A stretch of DNA of 32,186 nucleotides from Planctomycetota bacterium (lineage in GTDB: Bacteria > Planctomycetota > Planctomycetia > Planctomycetales > Planctomycetaceae): positions 1 through 32,186 of the forward strand of contig QWPB01000068.1 of the NCBI GenBank assembly GCA_003671275.1. Reading direction: 5' to 3'. The notes under the pieces are model-generated. The model was not told where the DNA came from. It did no database searches and worked only from the letters and a program-made list of their open reading frames with translations. The translations under genes and the position numbers were made by a program. Position 1 is the first letter of the stretch. Each line of letters starts with the position of its first letter. Positions 18,331-26,614 of the stretch are shown piece by piece.

Positions 18331-18431
18331 GACGAGTTCCTGAACAGAGAATTCCGGGGCATCGAGTCGAACGTGTTACGCCATCTCTTCCCCGACTGTG
18401 GGCGGGAATTCCCATTCGCAGAAGGGCTATC

Positions 18432-18740
18432 TCAATCCAGTTCTTCCAGGAACCGGCCCAGTTCGGACTCCGCGTGATCATCCCCGCACTTCCCCGCAGC
18501 AACGATCCCCGACCGAAAGGCGGATCGAGCCTCATCAATCCGCCCCAGTCTAGTCAGCTGCTGCCCCGCCATCAGAAAGGATGGAACATACGGATCGGCA
18601 TCCGCCTGCAGCCCGGCCAGCAGCGTCAGACTGCGGTCGTGGTCACCTTCTTTTTCCAGTTCCAGCGCCAGCATGTAGCGCAATGTTTGATCCTGTGGCT
18701 CGTCGACGAGCATGGCTTCCAATTTTTGACGACGCGACAT
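18432..18740 (-). CDS. Small TPR-like protein
   Basis: A 102-aa soluble, all-helical protein with tetratricopeptide-like repeats. The pattern is L-x-x-x-L-A-L-E-L-E-K-E-G-D-H around residues 21-37, then a second unit with PSFLMAGQQLTRLGRIDEARSAFRSGI at about 52-78, matching the TPR A/B helix signature. Planctomycete proteins of this size and style are common and usually unnamed. The ATG at 18740 is preferred, since the frame to 18812 adds a tryptophan-rich stretch unlike the rest. It lies 101 bp upstream of the ABC permease on the same strand and may be co-transcribed. A protein-protein interaction role is likely; nothing more specific can be said. Confidence 0.75.
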   Translation of the reverse strand: MSRRQKLEAMLVDEPQDQTLRYMLALELEKEGDHDRSLTLLAGLQADADPYVPSFLMAGQQLTRLGRIDEARSAFRSGIVAAGKCGDDHAESELGRFLEELD

Positions 18741-18905
18741 CACACACCAGCTTTCCCGAACGACGAACCAAAACCAGAGAGTAACGCAGATCGCCATACC
18801 CTGCCATTTCACCAGTGACGCGGTCCAGGCTGCGACTTCCCTGCGGCCATCAAATCGATAAACTCCGATGAATGCTTCCCGCGGCCTTGTTCTGGGAGTT
18901 AAGCC

Positions 18906-20198
18906 ATGCGACGTGATTTTTTGAAAAATTCAGCAGCCACTGCGGCCATGTGGGTCGCCCACCAGGCTCGAGCTGAGTCGCCGGATCGCAAGCTGGGAGT
19001 AGGACTAATTGGCCCCGGAGGAATGGGCACTGGCCATCTGAATCAACTGGTAAAACGGACAGACATTGAGCTGCGATGGGTCTGTGATGTCGATCGTCAG
19101 CGGCTGGAAAAAGCGCACCAGACCGCCACAAACCATGGTCATCCGACGCAAGGGACGGGCGACCTGCGGCAGGTGCTGGCTGATCCACGAATCGATGCCG
19201 TGTTCATCGCCACTCCTGACCATTGGCACGGCCCCGCTGCGATTCTGGCGCTGAATGCGGGCAAGCATGTCTATGTGGAAAAGCCCTGCTGTCACAATAT
19301 CCGTGAGGGGCAATTGATGCAGGAGGCGGTCCAGAGGTCCGGCAAGAAGCTGCAGGTGGGTACGCAAAGCCGCAGCACAGGATTTGTCCGCGAGGGGATT
19401 GAACACGTATTGCGAGGGGAGATTGGCGAGGTACTGGTTGCCAAGGCATGGAACAGCCAGCGTCGTGGTTCGATCGGCAAAACACAACCGACCACTCCGC
19501 CTGAGCCGCTCGATTTCGACACTTGGCTGGGGCCAGCGGTGCCTGTTCCCTACCGAACCAACCTGCTGCATGGCGTCTGGCGGTGGTGGTACGACTTCGG
19601 GTGTGGAGACATGGGGAACGATGGCGTTCATGACATCGATGTCGCGACGTGGGGTCTCGGCGTTGCGGGCCTTCCTAACCGAGTGACCTGCCTGGGCGGC
19701 AAGAACTTCTTTGATGACGACCAGCAGTTTCCAGACACCCAATATGTCGTCTGTGAATACCCCACATCGGGGGCCCCTGCCGGACGACACAAACAACTGA
19801 TTTTCGAACAACGCATCTGGTCACCCTACGTCCAGGAGGGGTACGAAAACGGCGCGGCGTTCTACGGCACCGAGGGCGTCTTAATCCTCGGTCACAGCGT
19901 GGGTTGGAAGCTGTATGGTCCGCGAAACAAGTTACTGGCAGAAGGTGCCGGCAGTGGCGACCTGGCAGGCCATCATCAGAACTTCTTCGATGCCATCCGA
20001 AAGGATCAAACCCCGCATGCCGACATCCTGGCCGGGACCACGGCGGCGGCGATCGTCCATTACGGGAACATTGCCGCGCGGGTGGGCCGGGTACTGAATA
20101 TCGACCAGTCAACCGGTCGAATTACAGGCGACGCGGTGGCTGATGCCCTGACCCATCGAGCTTACCGTCCGAACCACTGGGCGACTCCCTCCCTCTGA
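18906..20198 (+). CDS. Gfo/Idh/MocA family oxidoreductase with Tat signal
   Basis: An NAD(P)-dependent dehydrogenase-like protein of the Gfo/Idh/MocA family, 430 aa. The N-terminus MRRDFLKNSAATAAM is a twin-arginine signal, so export is expected, as for many planctomycete members. The Rossmann domain starts with GLIGPGGMG (33-41) and holds TPDHWH (103-108) and the family motif EKP (125-127). The C-terminal substrate domain contains GDMGNDGVHDIDVATWGLG, which includes the catalytic-type histidine. These exported enzymes are thought to act on sugars or sugar derivatives; the substrate here is unknown. A GGGAG ribosome site precedes the ATG. It diverges from the TPR-like gene. Confidence 0.93.
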   Translation: MRRDFLKNSAATAAMWVAHQARAESPDRKLGVGLIGPGGMGTGHLNQLVKRTDIELRWVCDVDRQRLEKAHQTATNHGHPTQGTGDLRQVLADPRIDAVFIATPDHWHGPAAILALNAGKHVYVEKPCCHNIREGQLMQEAVQRSGKKLQVGTQSRSTGFVREGIEHVLRGEIGEVLVAKAWNSQRRGSIGKTQPTTPPEPLDFDTWLGPAVPVPYRTNLLHGVWRWWYDFGCGDMGNDGVHDIDVATWGLGVAGLPNRVTCLGGKNFFDDDQQFPDTQYVVCEYPTSGAPAGRHKQLIFEQRIWSPYVQEGYENGAAFYGTEGVLILGHSVGWKLYGPRNKLLAEGAGSGDLAGHHQNFFDAIRKDQTPHADILAGTTAAAIVHYGNIAARVGRVLNIDQSTGRITGDAVADALTHRAYRPNHWATPSL

Positions 20199-20343
20199 AA
20201 CCCCCGTCATCGTGCCCACCGGCAAGTCCCTCTTGCAGGACTCCGCCCGTTGTACGAACATCCACCTGTTAACTCGGCGAGGCGATACGCCGGGTCAAGA
20301 TTTCGGCGGACCAATGACGGTCTGCTTGCGGGGGAGCGCATGG

Positions 20344-21567
20344 ATGTGGTGTTCTCGTTGTCATACTGATGTCGCAGCGGAGATTGCCGAAAACGGTCAA
20401 TCGCTGCTCTGCACATCTTGCGGGACAGAGATTCAGCGGTTTTACACACCATCGCTGCATCCGAATACTCGGAGCGCACGCGAATTGCTGGAGCGGTGGT
20501 CCCATGCGGATTTGCTTGATCCGCAGGCTGCACCAGATCTGGAAGCACTGCCCGCTGCTCCCACTCCGGTCTCGCCGACCATCCCGAGCGAACTATCCCG
20601 CGCAGTCTCTGCCGCTCCACCCGAGGTCGTAGCTGATTCCCCCGAAACCGTTCTTCCAACGGCAGAATCGGCTTCGAGAGTACCGAGCGAGTCCGTCGAA
20701 CCAGCGGCTCCGTTTGAGCTTCCAGCCAGTGAGGGTTCCCCCTCACGCCGTAGCAAACCAGACCGTTCCCAGCCTAAGCCACGAACGGTCTTCCGGGTCG
20801 ACGCCGCGCACAACACCACGCATCCCGTGGCCCCCACTCCCCCGCCAGTGCCACCGCGTAAACCACATTTCTCGGCCATCGTGGGGGATGACCCACTGGC
20901 CACGACGTCCCACGAAACCCCTCGTCGTCCCGAACCGATCTCTCCTTTACAGGCCATCTCTCAGCCCGCAATTGCCCAAGACGCGGGGCGCGGGGCGTCC
21001 GGTCCTGTGCTGCGAGATTCCCTCGATCCGATCGAACCGCCATTTCATCCCCCGGTTCCCCCGTCGCCTCCTCCGATTACGTCCCAGACGCCCGAGAATC
21101 GCACCGTGGTACGCGGCCCGCATGATTTGCGTCTTGATCCACCGCATGCTGGCCTATCCGGCCCCCACTTTGACCTACAAACCTTCCTGAAGCAGGACGG
21201 GCGAAAGCCTGGACGGGCGGAAGCCATCTGGGGACAGGTATTGGCCTACCTGGGTGTGGGGTTGATTACCGTGGGAACCACGCTGGTTCTGTGGGGCTGG
21301 TTCGGTAGTCAGCCGACTTATGCCCCCACGGGGTGGCTGGTCTGTACGATCGGTCAAATGCTGCTGTTCCTCGGGGTGATTACGTTGATCTCGGGCGGGA
21401 TGCAGCAGACCTCACACGAAGTCACCCGCCGCGTGGAGTACCTCGGCGACTGTATGTTGAGGTTTGAGCAGTCCGCCGAAGAAGTCCTCCGCGGCCCCCA
21501 TTTCCCCACAGCCGCCACAAAGACCCGCGAGTCGCAGCCCACACGGACCGAGAACGAAACAGCCTGA
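20344..21567 (+). CDS. Zinc-ribbon protein with Pro-rich linker and C-terminal membrane hairpin
   Basis: A 407-aa protein I do not recognise. The N-terminus is a four-cysteine zinc ribbon (C3, C6, C23, C26 when started at 20344), followed by about 240 residues of low-complexity Pro/Ser/Glu-rich sequence that is probably disordered. Near the C-terminus are two hydrophobic segments (VLAYLGVGLITVGTTLVLWGW and LVCTIGQMLLFLGVITLISGG), then a charged tail (THEVTRRVEYLGDCMLRFEQ-like) that may form a short coiled coil. The start is uncertain: ATG 20344 has GGGGGAG seven bases upstream, while ATG 20314 would add ten residues and GTG 20212 forty-four. The layout suggests a cytoplasmic ribbon tethered to the inner membrane. 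Function is unknown. Confidence 0.8.
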   Translation: MWCSRCHTDVAAEIAENGQSLLCTSCGTEIQRFYTPSLHPNTRSARELLERWSHADLLDPQAAPDLEALPAAPTPVSPTIPSELSRAVSAAPPEVVADSPETVLPTAESASRVPSESVEPAAPFELPASEGSPSRRSKPDRSQPKPRTVFRVDAAHNTTHPVAPTPPPVPPRKPHFSAIVGDDPLATTSHETPRRPEPISPLQAISQPAIAQDAGRGASGPVLRDSLDPIEPPFHPPVPPSPPPITSQTPENRTVVRGPHDLRLDPPHAGLSGPHFDLQTFLKQDGRKPGRAEAIWGQVLAYLGVGLITVGTTLVLWGWFGSQPTYAPTGWLVCTIGQMLLFLGVITLISGGMQQTSHEVTRRVEYLGDCMLRFEQSAEEVLRGPHFPTAATKTRESQPTRTENETA

Positions 21568-21651
21568 ACCAGCAGGCATTTCCCGCGACGTTGCCGGGCC
21601 ACGTGAGTTGCAGACGTTGCTTTGAGCGCCAGGGTTGCGGAGCCACAAGTG

Positions 21652-21682
21652 GATTGACATCGAGTCACAATCAGTGTCAATC
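21652..21682. repeat. Inverted repeat dyad 1 (GATTGACA/TGTCAATC)
   Basis: GATTGACA at 21652-21659 and TGTCAATC at 21675-21682 form a perfect 8-bp inverted repeat with a 15-nt spacer. It could be a stem-loop or an operator; TTGACA inside it also resembles a -35 box, but no matching -10 follows. Confidence 0.6.
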
Positions 21683-21802
21683 ACGGCTCAGCCCCTCCTT
21701 CTTGATATTGCGTCCAAAGACACCCAAAGAGAAGCCTGGGCCACCTCGCCTCGCCATGAACTGTAGCGCCCCCGGCGTTCGCGCGAGATGGCCTGCCGGG
21801 TG

Positions 21803-21836
21803 GATTGACACTCGCACGCAATGGTCCTTGTCACTC
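21803..21836. repeat. Inverted repeat dyad 2, imperfect copy of dyad 1
   Basis: GATTGACA at 21803-21810 recurs with TGTCACTC at 21829-21836, one mismatch from the second arm of dyad 1 and an 18-nt spacer. The ten bases TGGATTGACA (21801-21810) are a direct repeat of 21650-21659, 151 bp away. Confidence 0.5.
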
Positions 21837-22066
21837 GGGCGAGTTGTCGACATGCCCGGCGTAATCCATAATCCCCACTCACTCGGATGACCGACCTTCC
21901 CAGGGGACGATCGCGTCCTGAATGACACTTCGCCTCAGCGAAGGGATGTGATCGACCGAGGCGGACGGCCGCCCACCTCGGTTCGGATGATAGGGGAGTC
22001 GTGGACCGTCATGCGTTCCGTACCGTCCTTGTTCACCGTATCGGTTCCCCAGACGAATCCCCCCGC

Positions 22067-23065
22067 ATGAAAATCGAGTTCCACTGCGAGAGCTGTGACA
22101 GTCTGCTGCGGATCACCGAGCGTCTCGCCGGGGAAGCGATTGATTGCCCGGCCTGCCACACCCTGCAATGGGTTCCCCGGGTATCACGGGTTCCCCCCCC
22201 CGTGGCACCTCGCCCCTCTCCACCACGAGCCGATCAACGCCCCGCCCTCCGGCACCGCGAGGCTCCACCGGCTTCGAAAGCTCTCGATCGGGATTGCCCG
22301 GAGTGCCAGGCTCCCGTGTCTTCGCGAGACTCGGCCTGTTCCGCCTGCGGCACCGCTCTGGAACCCGATCGAGACTGGAATCCGACTGCCACTTCCGCCA
22401 AGGAGATCATTCAGGACGCCTGGGCCGTTTATGTCGACAATTTGTGGTTGCTGGTCGGGGCCTCCCTCATTGAAGGAGTGGTCATTCTGATTGGCTGGAT
22501 GCTGATCCTGATCCCCGCCGTCCTGGCGGCGGGAGCCATTGCTCCGCTCGGAAATCCGGTCCTGATCATGTTGACGATGATTGGCATGCTGGGACTGGGC
22601 TTGATCATTCAGAGAAACCTGATGGTTGCCAGCTTCTGCAAATTCCACCTGAAGGTTGTTCGTGGGGAGCGTGTCTCCGTCTTCGACTCTATTCACATCG
22701 AGTGGCGACGGGGCGGCGTCAGCCTGCTGCCCACGGTCTACGGGTTCATGTTCATCTCGGGCCTGATGATTCTGCTTGTGCCGGGGCTGTTCGTTTTTCT
22801 GGTCTTCTGGCCATACTGCTGGGTCTGGGCCGACAACAAGATCGACAAGAGCGAACTGCAGGCATTCCCTCTGGCTCGCGAGCTGACGACCCGCAACATG
22901 GGCACCTCGATGATTCTGGCCATCATTGGGGCGGCTTTGTTTTTCGTCCATGGGCTGGCGTTTCCCTTTTCGCACTCACTCAAGGGGGTGCTGCAAGCGG
23001 TGGCCTATTTAAGAATGAGTGGTCAATCAATCCCCGGACGACCGGATCGATCCCGGAATGTCTAA
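22067..23065 (+). CDS. Membrane protein with two N-terminal zinc ribbons
   Basis: A 332-aa protein with two four-cysteine metal-binding ribbons: C7/C10 with C27/C30, and C77/C80 with C91/C94, joined by a Pro/Arg-rich linker. The rest is a hydrophobic domain of about 200 residues with roughly five membrane segments (about 127-150, 165-182, 222-248 and 282-302 are the clearest). It looks like the DUF975/YciC-like helical membrane proteins in layout, but I cannot assign it firmly. A 9-base C run lies in the linker codons (22193-22201). ATG 22067 starts right at the first ribbon (MKIEFHCESC), so the longer frame from 22001 is rejected. Function is unknown; zinc-ribbon-plus-membrane proteins are frequent in Planctomycetes. 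Confidence 0.82.
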   Translation: MKIEFHCESCDSLLRITERLAGEAIDCPACHTLQWVPRVSRVPPPVAPRPSPPRADQRPALRHREAPPASKALDRDCPECQAPVSSRDSACSACGTALEPDRDWNPTATSAKEIIQDAWAVYVDNLWLLVGASLIEGVVILIGWMLILIPAVLAAGAIAPLGNPVLIMLTMIGMLGLGLIIQRNLMVASFCKFHLKVVRGERVSVFDSIHIEWRRGGVSLLPTVYGFMFISGLMILLVPGLFVFLVFWPYCWVWADNKIDKSELQAFPLARELTTRNMGTSMILAIIGAALFFVHGLAFPFSHSLKGVLQAVAYLRMSGQSIPGRPDRSRNV

Positions 23066-23178
23066 ATGCCCCATCAAGATTCGCCAAAGAATCGATCAAT
23101 CTGTGGGAATCACTTGCACTTCGGCGGCCAGTTCGCGAGGCTCACGCATTCACAACCTGACACACCGGAGAACTGTCG

Positions 23179-24786
23179 ATGCGTTCATTCATGGCATGCG
23201 CGGTGGCCTTGAGCACACTGCTGGTTTCAGGCTTCATGCTCCGCCAGGGCCACACTCAACCGGCTCCCTCCAAGCCGCCGCAATTGGCCAAGGGTGTCGT
23301 CTATCACGACGCCAACGGGAACCAGAAACGGGACGCCGACGAGAAGCCCTTACCCGGCGTGCGGGTCTCCAACGGCAGCCAGATCGTCGCCACCAATGAC
23401 CAGGGGCAATACACCTTGCCGGTCGATGAGGACACCATTCTGTTCGTCATCAAACCGCGCGGCTGGCGGACTCCCCTCAGCACCGACAAGCTGCCGCAGT
23501 TCTATTACATCCACAAAACCGCCGGATCGCCCGATGAGACGTTCAAGTACAAGGGCGTGCAGCCCACCGGTCCGCTGCCCGCATCGGTCGACTTCCCGCT
23601 CTACCCCCAGGACGAGCCCGACCAGTTCCAGGCCCTCCTGTTTGGTGACCCTCAACCTCGCGATCAGAAAGAAGTCGACTGGATCACGCACGATGTCGTC
23701 GAAGGGCTGATCGACAAGACCGACGCCTCGTTCGGCGTCACGCTGGGCGACATTGCCTTCGACAATCTGGAGACGTTCGAACCGCTCAATCGCTCGATCG
23801 CGCTGATCGGGATTCCCTGGTACAACGTGATCGGGAACCATGACATCAACTACGACGCCCGCACTCGGAAACATGCCAACGAGACCTATGAACGGGTTTA
23901 CGGTCCGTCGTACTACTCCTTCGATTACGGGCCGGTCCACTTCTTGGTGCTGGATGACATCGAGTGGATGCTCAAAGACGAGAAGAAGCAATCGTGGGGC
24001 TATCGCGGCGGCTTTGGCCCGGAGCAGTTGGAGTTCATCAAGACTGACCTCGCGCAGATTCCGGAAGACCAGCTCGTCGTGCTGATGATGCACATCCCGT
24101 TGATCGAGGTGAACGACCGGCACGGGCTGTACCGGCTGATCGAGAAGCGTCCGTTCGCGATGTCAATCTCGGCCCATACGCACACGCTGGAACACCACTG
24201 GATTACCAAAGCCGATGGCTGGGAGGGGCCGCAACCGCACCACCATTTCATCAACGTGACGGTCTGTGGAAGCTGGTGGAGCGGAGCCCCCGATGAACGC
24301 GGCATCCCGCATGCAATGATGTCCGACGGCGGGCCAAATGGGTACTCGGTGATGTCGTTCAACGGGCACGATTACTCGCTGAAGTTTCACCCTGCCGGAC
24401 GAAACGCAGATTACCAGATGCAGATCGACCTGCCTGAAGAGCTAGCAGCTGCACAAACGGCAGAGACCGACATCTACGCGAATGTCTTCAACGGCTCGCT
24501 GAAATCGACCGTCGAGGTCCGGGTTGTCGGCACCAGTGAATGGCAACCGATGACCCACGTCGGTGAAGTCGATCCAACCTTTGTACGGACGGCGAAGCAC
24601 GAGGAAGAACTGCTTCAGGCCAAGCCTGGCGACTTCCGCAAACTCCCCAAACCCGGGATCTGCACGCATCTCTGGAAGCTGAAGCTCCCGGCCTTGAAAC
24701 CCGGTCTGCACGATGTCGAGGTCCGCACCACTGACCAATTCGGTCAAATCGCTACAGGGCACCGAGCCGTTCGCGTGGTGGAGTAA
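23179..24786 (+). CDS. Secreted calcineurin-like phosphoesterase (MetallophosN-Metallophos-MetallophosC)
   Basis: A 535-aa exported metallophosphoesterase. Residues 1-26 form a signal peptide. About 38-130 is an SdrD_B-like beta domain (MetallophosN, starting GVVYHDANGNQKRD), which is typically extracellular. The catalytic domain follows, with GDPQ (156-159), TLGDIAFD (188-195), GNHD (219-222), MMHIP and the SAHTHT block supplying metal ligands. The last ~140 residues are the MetallophosC domain of mixed strands. This three-domain order is typical of Bacteroidetes and Planctomycetes enzymes that cleave phosphate esters outside the cytoplasm; the exact substrate is unknown. GGAG precedes ATG 23179. 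No phosphate transporter genes lie beside it. Confidence 0.93.
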   Translation: MRSFMACAVALSTLLVSGFMLRQGHTQPAPSKPPQLAKGVVYHDANGNQKRDADEKPLPGVRVSNGSQIVATNDQGQYTLPVDEDTILFVIKPRGWRTPLSTDKLPQFYYIHKTAGSPDETFKYKGVQPTGPLPASVDFPLYPQDEPDQFQALLFGDPQPRDQKEVDWITHDVVEGLIDKTDASFGVTLGDIAFDNLETFEPLNRSIALIGIPWYNVIGNHDINYDARTRKHANETYERVYGPSYYSFDYGPVHFLVLDDIEWMLKDEKKQSWGYRGGFGPEQLEFIKTDLAQIPEDQLVVLMMHIPLIEVNDRHGLYRLIEKRPFAMSISAHTHTLEHHWITKADGWEGPQPHHHFINVTVCGSWWSGAPDERGIPHAMMSDGGPNGYSVMSFNGHDYSLKFHPAGRNADYQMQIDLPEELAAAQTAETDIYANVFNGSLKSTVEVRVVGTSEWQPMTHVGEVDPTFVRTAKHEEELLQAKPGDFRKLPKPGICTHLWKLKLPALKPGLHDVEVRTTDQFGQIATGHRAVRVVE

Positions 24787-24847
24787 CTCGCCTGACGGCC
24801 TACCTCCACGTTTTTAAACGGACGGCTAAGACGATTCGGTACGATGG

Positions 24848-24881
24848 CCCCGTTGATGCACCTTGGTGAGCATCAACGGGG
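24848..24881. terminator. Perfect 12-bp hairpin between phosphoesterase and small membrane protein genes
   Basis: CCCCGTTGATGC at 24848-24859 pairs perfectly with GCATCAACGGGG at 24870-24881 around a 10-nt loop, which can itself partly pair as CACC/GGTG. It lies 62 bp after the phosphoesterase stop and 34 bp before the next ATG. It lacks a downstream T-tract, so it may be a factor-dependent terminator, an RNA-stability element or a leader structure for the next gene. Confidence 0.6.
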
Positions 24882-24914
24882 GGGATTCATTTGTTGACCG
24901 TACCCTCATTCGTC

Positions 24915-25322
24915 ATGAACAACTCGCAGCACACTTCTTCCGCTGAGCAGCTCCCATCATCCACCGATGCCCGTTCACCGGATGATATCCCTCGAAAACG
25001 TCGTCTGCTCATTCAAATTCTGCTTTGCTCGGTGCTCCTCGGCCTCTTGCCAAATGAGGATTCATTACTCGCCAGAATCCTTTGGTTCACCATGCTGGTG
25101 CATGCCATTCTGTGGACTGAAGCTGACGCCCGCGAACACGGTTTACCCATAGGATCATGTTTTCGCTGGTTTCTGCGACTCGCCTTTGCTTTCGCGATGC
25201 CGGTCTACTGCTTTCGATCCCGCGGCTGGAAAGGAATCGGGTTACTCCTAACGGCCATCGGATTCCTTGCCCTCAACGTGTTCATCATTCAATTGATCGA
25301 AGAACTCAAGGTTTGGCGATAA
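24915..25322 (+). CDS. Small membrane protein, function unknown
   Basis: A 135-aa protein I do not recognise. The first ~30 residues are polar and Ser/Pro-rich. Three to four hydrophobic segments follow: about 33-48 (LLIQILLCSVLLGLLP), 53-66 around the ILWTEAD turn, 85-98 (RWFLRLAFAFAMPVYCF) and 103-124. The pattern W-x-E-A-D-A-R and P-V-Y-x-x-R-x-R-G resembles the short hydrophobic proteins found near transport or stress genes, without a firm family. ATG 24915 is chosen over a TTG at 24891. A strong hairpin lies 34 bp upstream. It is convergent with sufS, with a 23-bp gap. Confidence 0.7.
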   Translation: MNNSQHTSSAEQLPSSTDARSPDDIPRKRRLLIQILLCSVLLGLLPNEDSLLARILWFTMLVHAILWTEADAREHGLPIGSCFRWFLRLAFAFAMPVYCFRSRGWKGIGLLLTAIGFLALNVFIIQLIEELKVWR

Positions 25323-25345
25323 GCCCGGCAGGCTCCGTCCTTGTA

Positions 25346-26575
25346 TCACACCAGCCGTAACTTCCCTCGAGCGAATTCAATCGCCTCGACCAGCTGATGG
25401 ATATCCTCGTCATTGGAGTACACGCCAAAGCTGGCCCGTACGGTGGCACTCAACCCCAGCTTATCGTGAAGCGGCATCGTGCAGTGATGTCCGTGCCGGA
25501 CGAACACTCCCTTGCGATCCAGCAGTTGAGCAAGATCTTCCGGATGCGCCCCCTTGACCGTGAAGCTCAGAATGCCACCCCGACGGGCGGGCGGCGGACC
25601 ATGAATCACCATGCCAGGAATGGCCATCAGCGCATCCCAGGCGCGCTGGGTCAACCCTTGCTCATACGTGTGGGCGGCAACCAGACCTACTGACTCGATC
25701 CATTCGAGGGCCGCTCCCAGGGCGATGACCTGCGCGATCGCCGGGGTTCCCGCCTCAAACTTGGCGGGAGGGGCCGACCAGGTCGAGTGTGTCTTGAAAA
25801 CGCGATCGATCATATGGCCGCCGCCCAGAAAAGGTGGCATGGCCTCCAGCAGCTCCCGACGTCCATACAGCACGCCGACGCCGCTAGGACCGTAGATTTT
25901 GTGCCCTGAAAAGGCCAAAAAGTCGATCCCCTCAGCCTGCACGTTCACGGGCAGATGCGGGACGCTTTGAGCCCCATCCACCACGAGAATCGCTCCCACG
26001 GCATGGGCCCGTTGCGCCAGCTCCGCCACGGGGTTAATTGTCCCCAGCATGTTCGACATGCCGGTCACCGCGACCAGTTTGCAACGTGAAGTCAGGCACC
26101 CGTCCAGCTGGGCCATGTCCAGTTGTCCATCCGCCGTTAACGGGATGAACTTCAGGACCGCCCCACGCTCTTTCGCAACCAACTGCCAAGGCACCAGATT
26201 CGCGTGATGCTCCATTTCACTGAGCAGTATTTCGTCGCCCGAATTCACGAAGGCCCGCGCCCACGTCATCGCCACCAGGTTCAGCGACATGGTCGCTCCA
26301 CTGGTGAAGATGATCTCCTCCGACGAGTCCGCACCGATAAACTGAGCAATCCGCGACCGTGTCGCCTCCATCTGCTCATCAACGATGGCCCCGAATCGAT
26401 AGACCCCGCGATAGGCATTCGCGTAGCAGGTCTCATAGACCTCACGTTCTTTGTCGATCACACATTGCGGTTTCTGTGCGCTGGCTGCCGTGTCCAGAAA
26501 CGCCAGCCGCACTCCCTTGGGCAATGGCCGTGAGAGAATCGGGAACTGGGCACGAATCGTGTCAATCGGAAACAT
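25346..26575 (-). CDS. sufS: Cysteine desulfurase SufS
   Basis: A PLP-dependent class II cysteine desulfurase, 409 aa, that frees sulfur from cysteine for iron-sulfur cluster assembly. Key residues are visible: HH at 123-124 (EMEHHANLVPW), D200 and Q203 (VVDGAQS), K226 in SGHKIYGPSG as the PLP Schiff-base lysine, and C365 in GHHCTMPL as the persulfide cysteine, placed exactly as in E. coli SufS. The short spacing at the cysteine loop fits SufS rather than IscS. No sufBCD or sufU/E gene is present within the window, so other Suf components must lie elsewhere. It follows recJ on the same strand with a 39-bp gap, and the two are probably co-transcribed. Confidence 0.94.
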   Translation of the reverse strand: MFPIDTIRAQFPILSRPLPKGVRLAFLDTAASAQKPQCVIDKEREVYETCYANAYRGVYRFGAIVDEQMEATRSRIAQFIGADSSEEIIFTSGATMSLNLVAMTWARAFVNSGDEILLSEMEHHANLVPWQLVAKERGAVLKFIPLTADGQLDMAQLDGCLTSRCKLVAVTGMSNMLGTINPVAELAQRAHAVGAILVVDGAQSVPHLPVNVQAEGIDFLAFSGHKIYGPSGVGVLYGRRELLEAMPPFLGGGHMIDRVFKTHSTWSAPPAKFEAGTPAIAQVIALGAALEWIESVGLVAAHTYEQGLTQRAWDALMAIPGMVIHGPPPARRGGILSFTVKGAHPEDLAQLLDRKGVFVRHGHHCTMPLHDKLGLSATVRASFGVYSNDEDIHQLVEAIEFARGKLRLV

Positions 26576-26614
26576 GGACGTACAACACCGAAAAAAGTCG
26601 TGGATCAGCCACCG

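Larger units (their letters stand above)
21568..22066. other. Gene-less 500-bp stretch with repeated dyads
   Basis: No frame here has a convincing protein. The longest candidates (such as 21677-21928 on the minus strand) lack a ribosome site and any recognisable fold. The stretch contains two related inverted-repeat elements at 21652-21682 and 21803-21836 sharing TGGATTGACA. The upstream part of the next gene's frame (from 22001) is open but is not needed for its zinc ribbon. Confidence 0.5.

Noticed and set aside
21677-21928. 83-aa minus-strand frame in the gene-less stretch
   Set aside because: No ribosome site, no recognisable fold, and it spans both dyads, so it is more likely non-coding.
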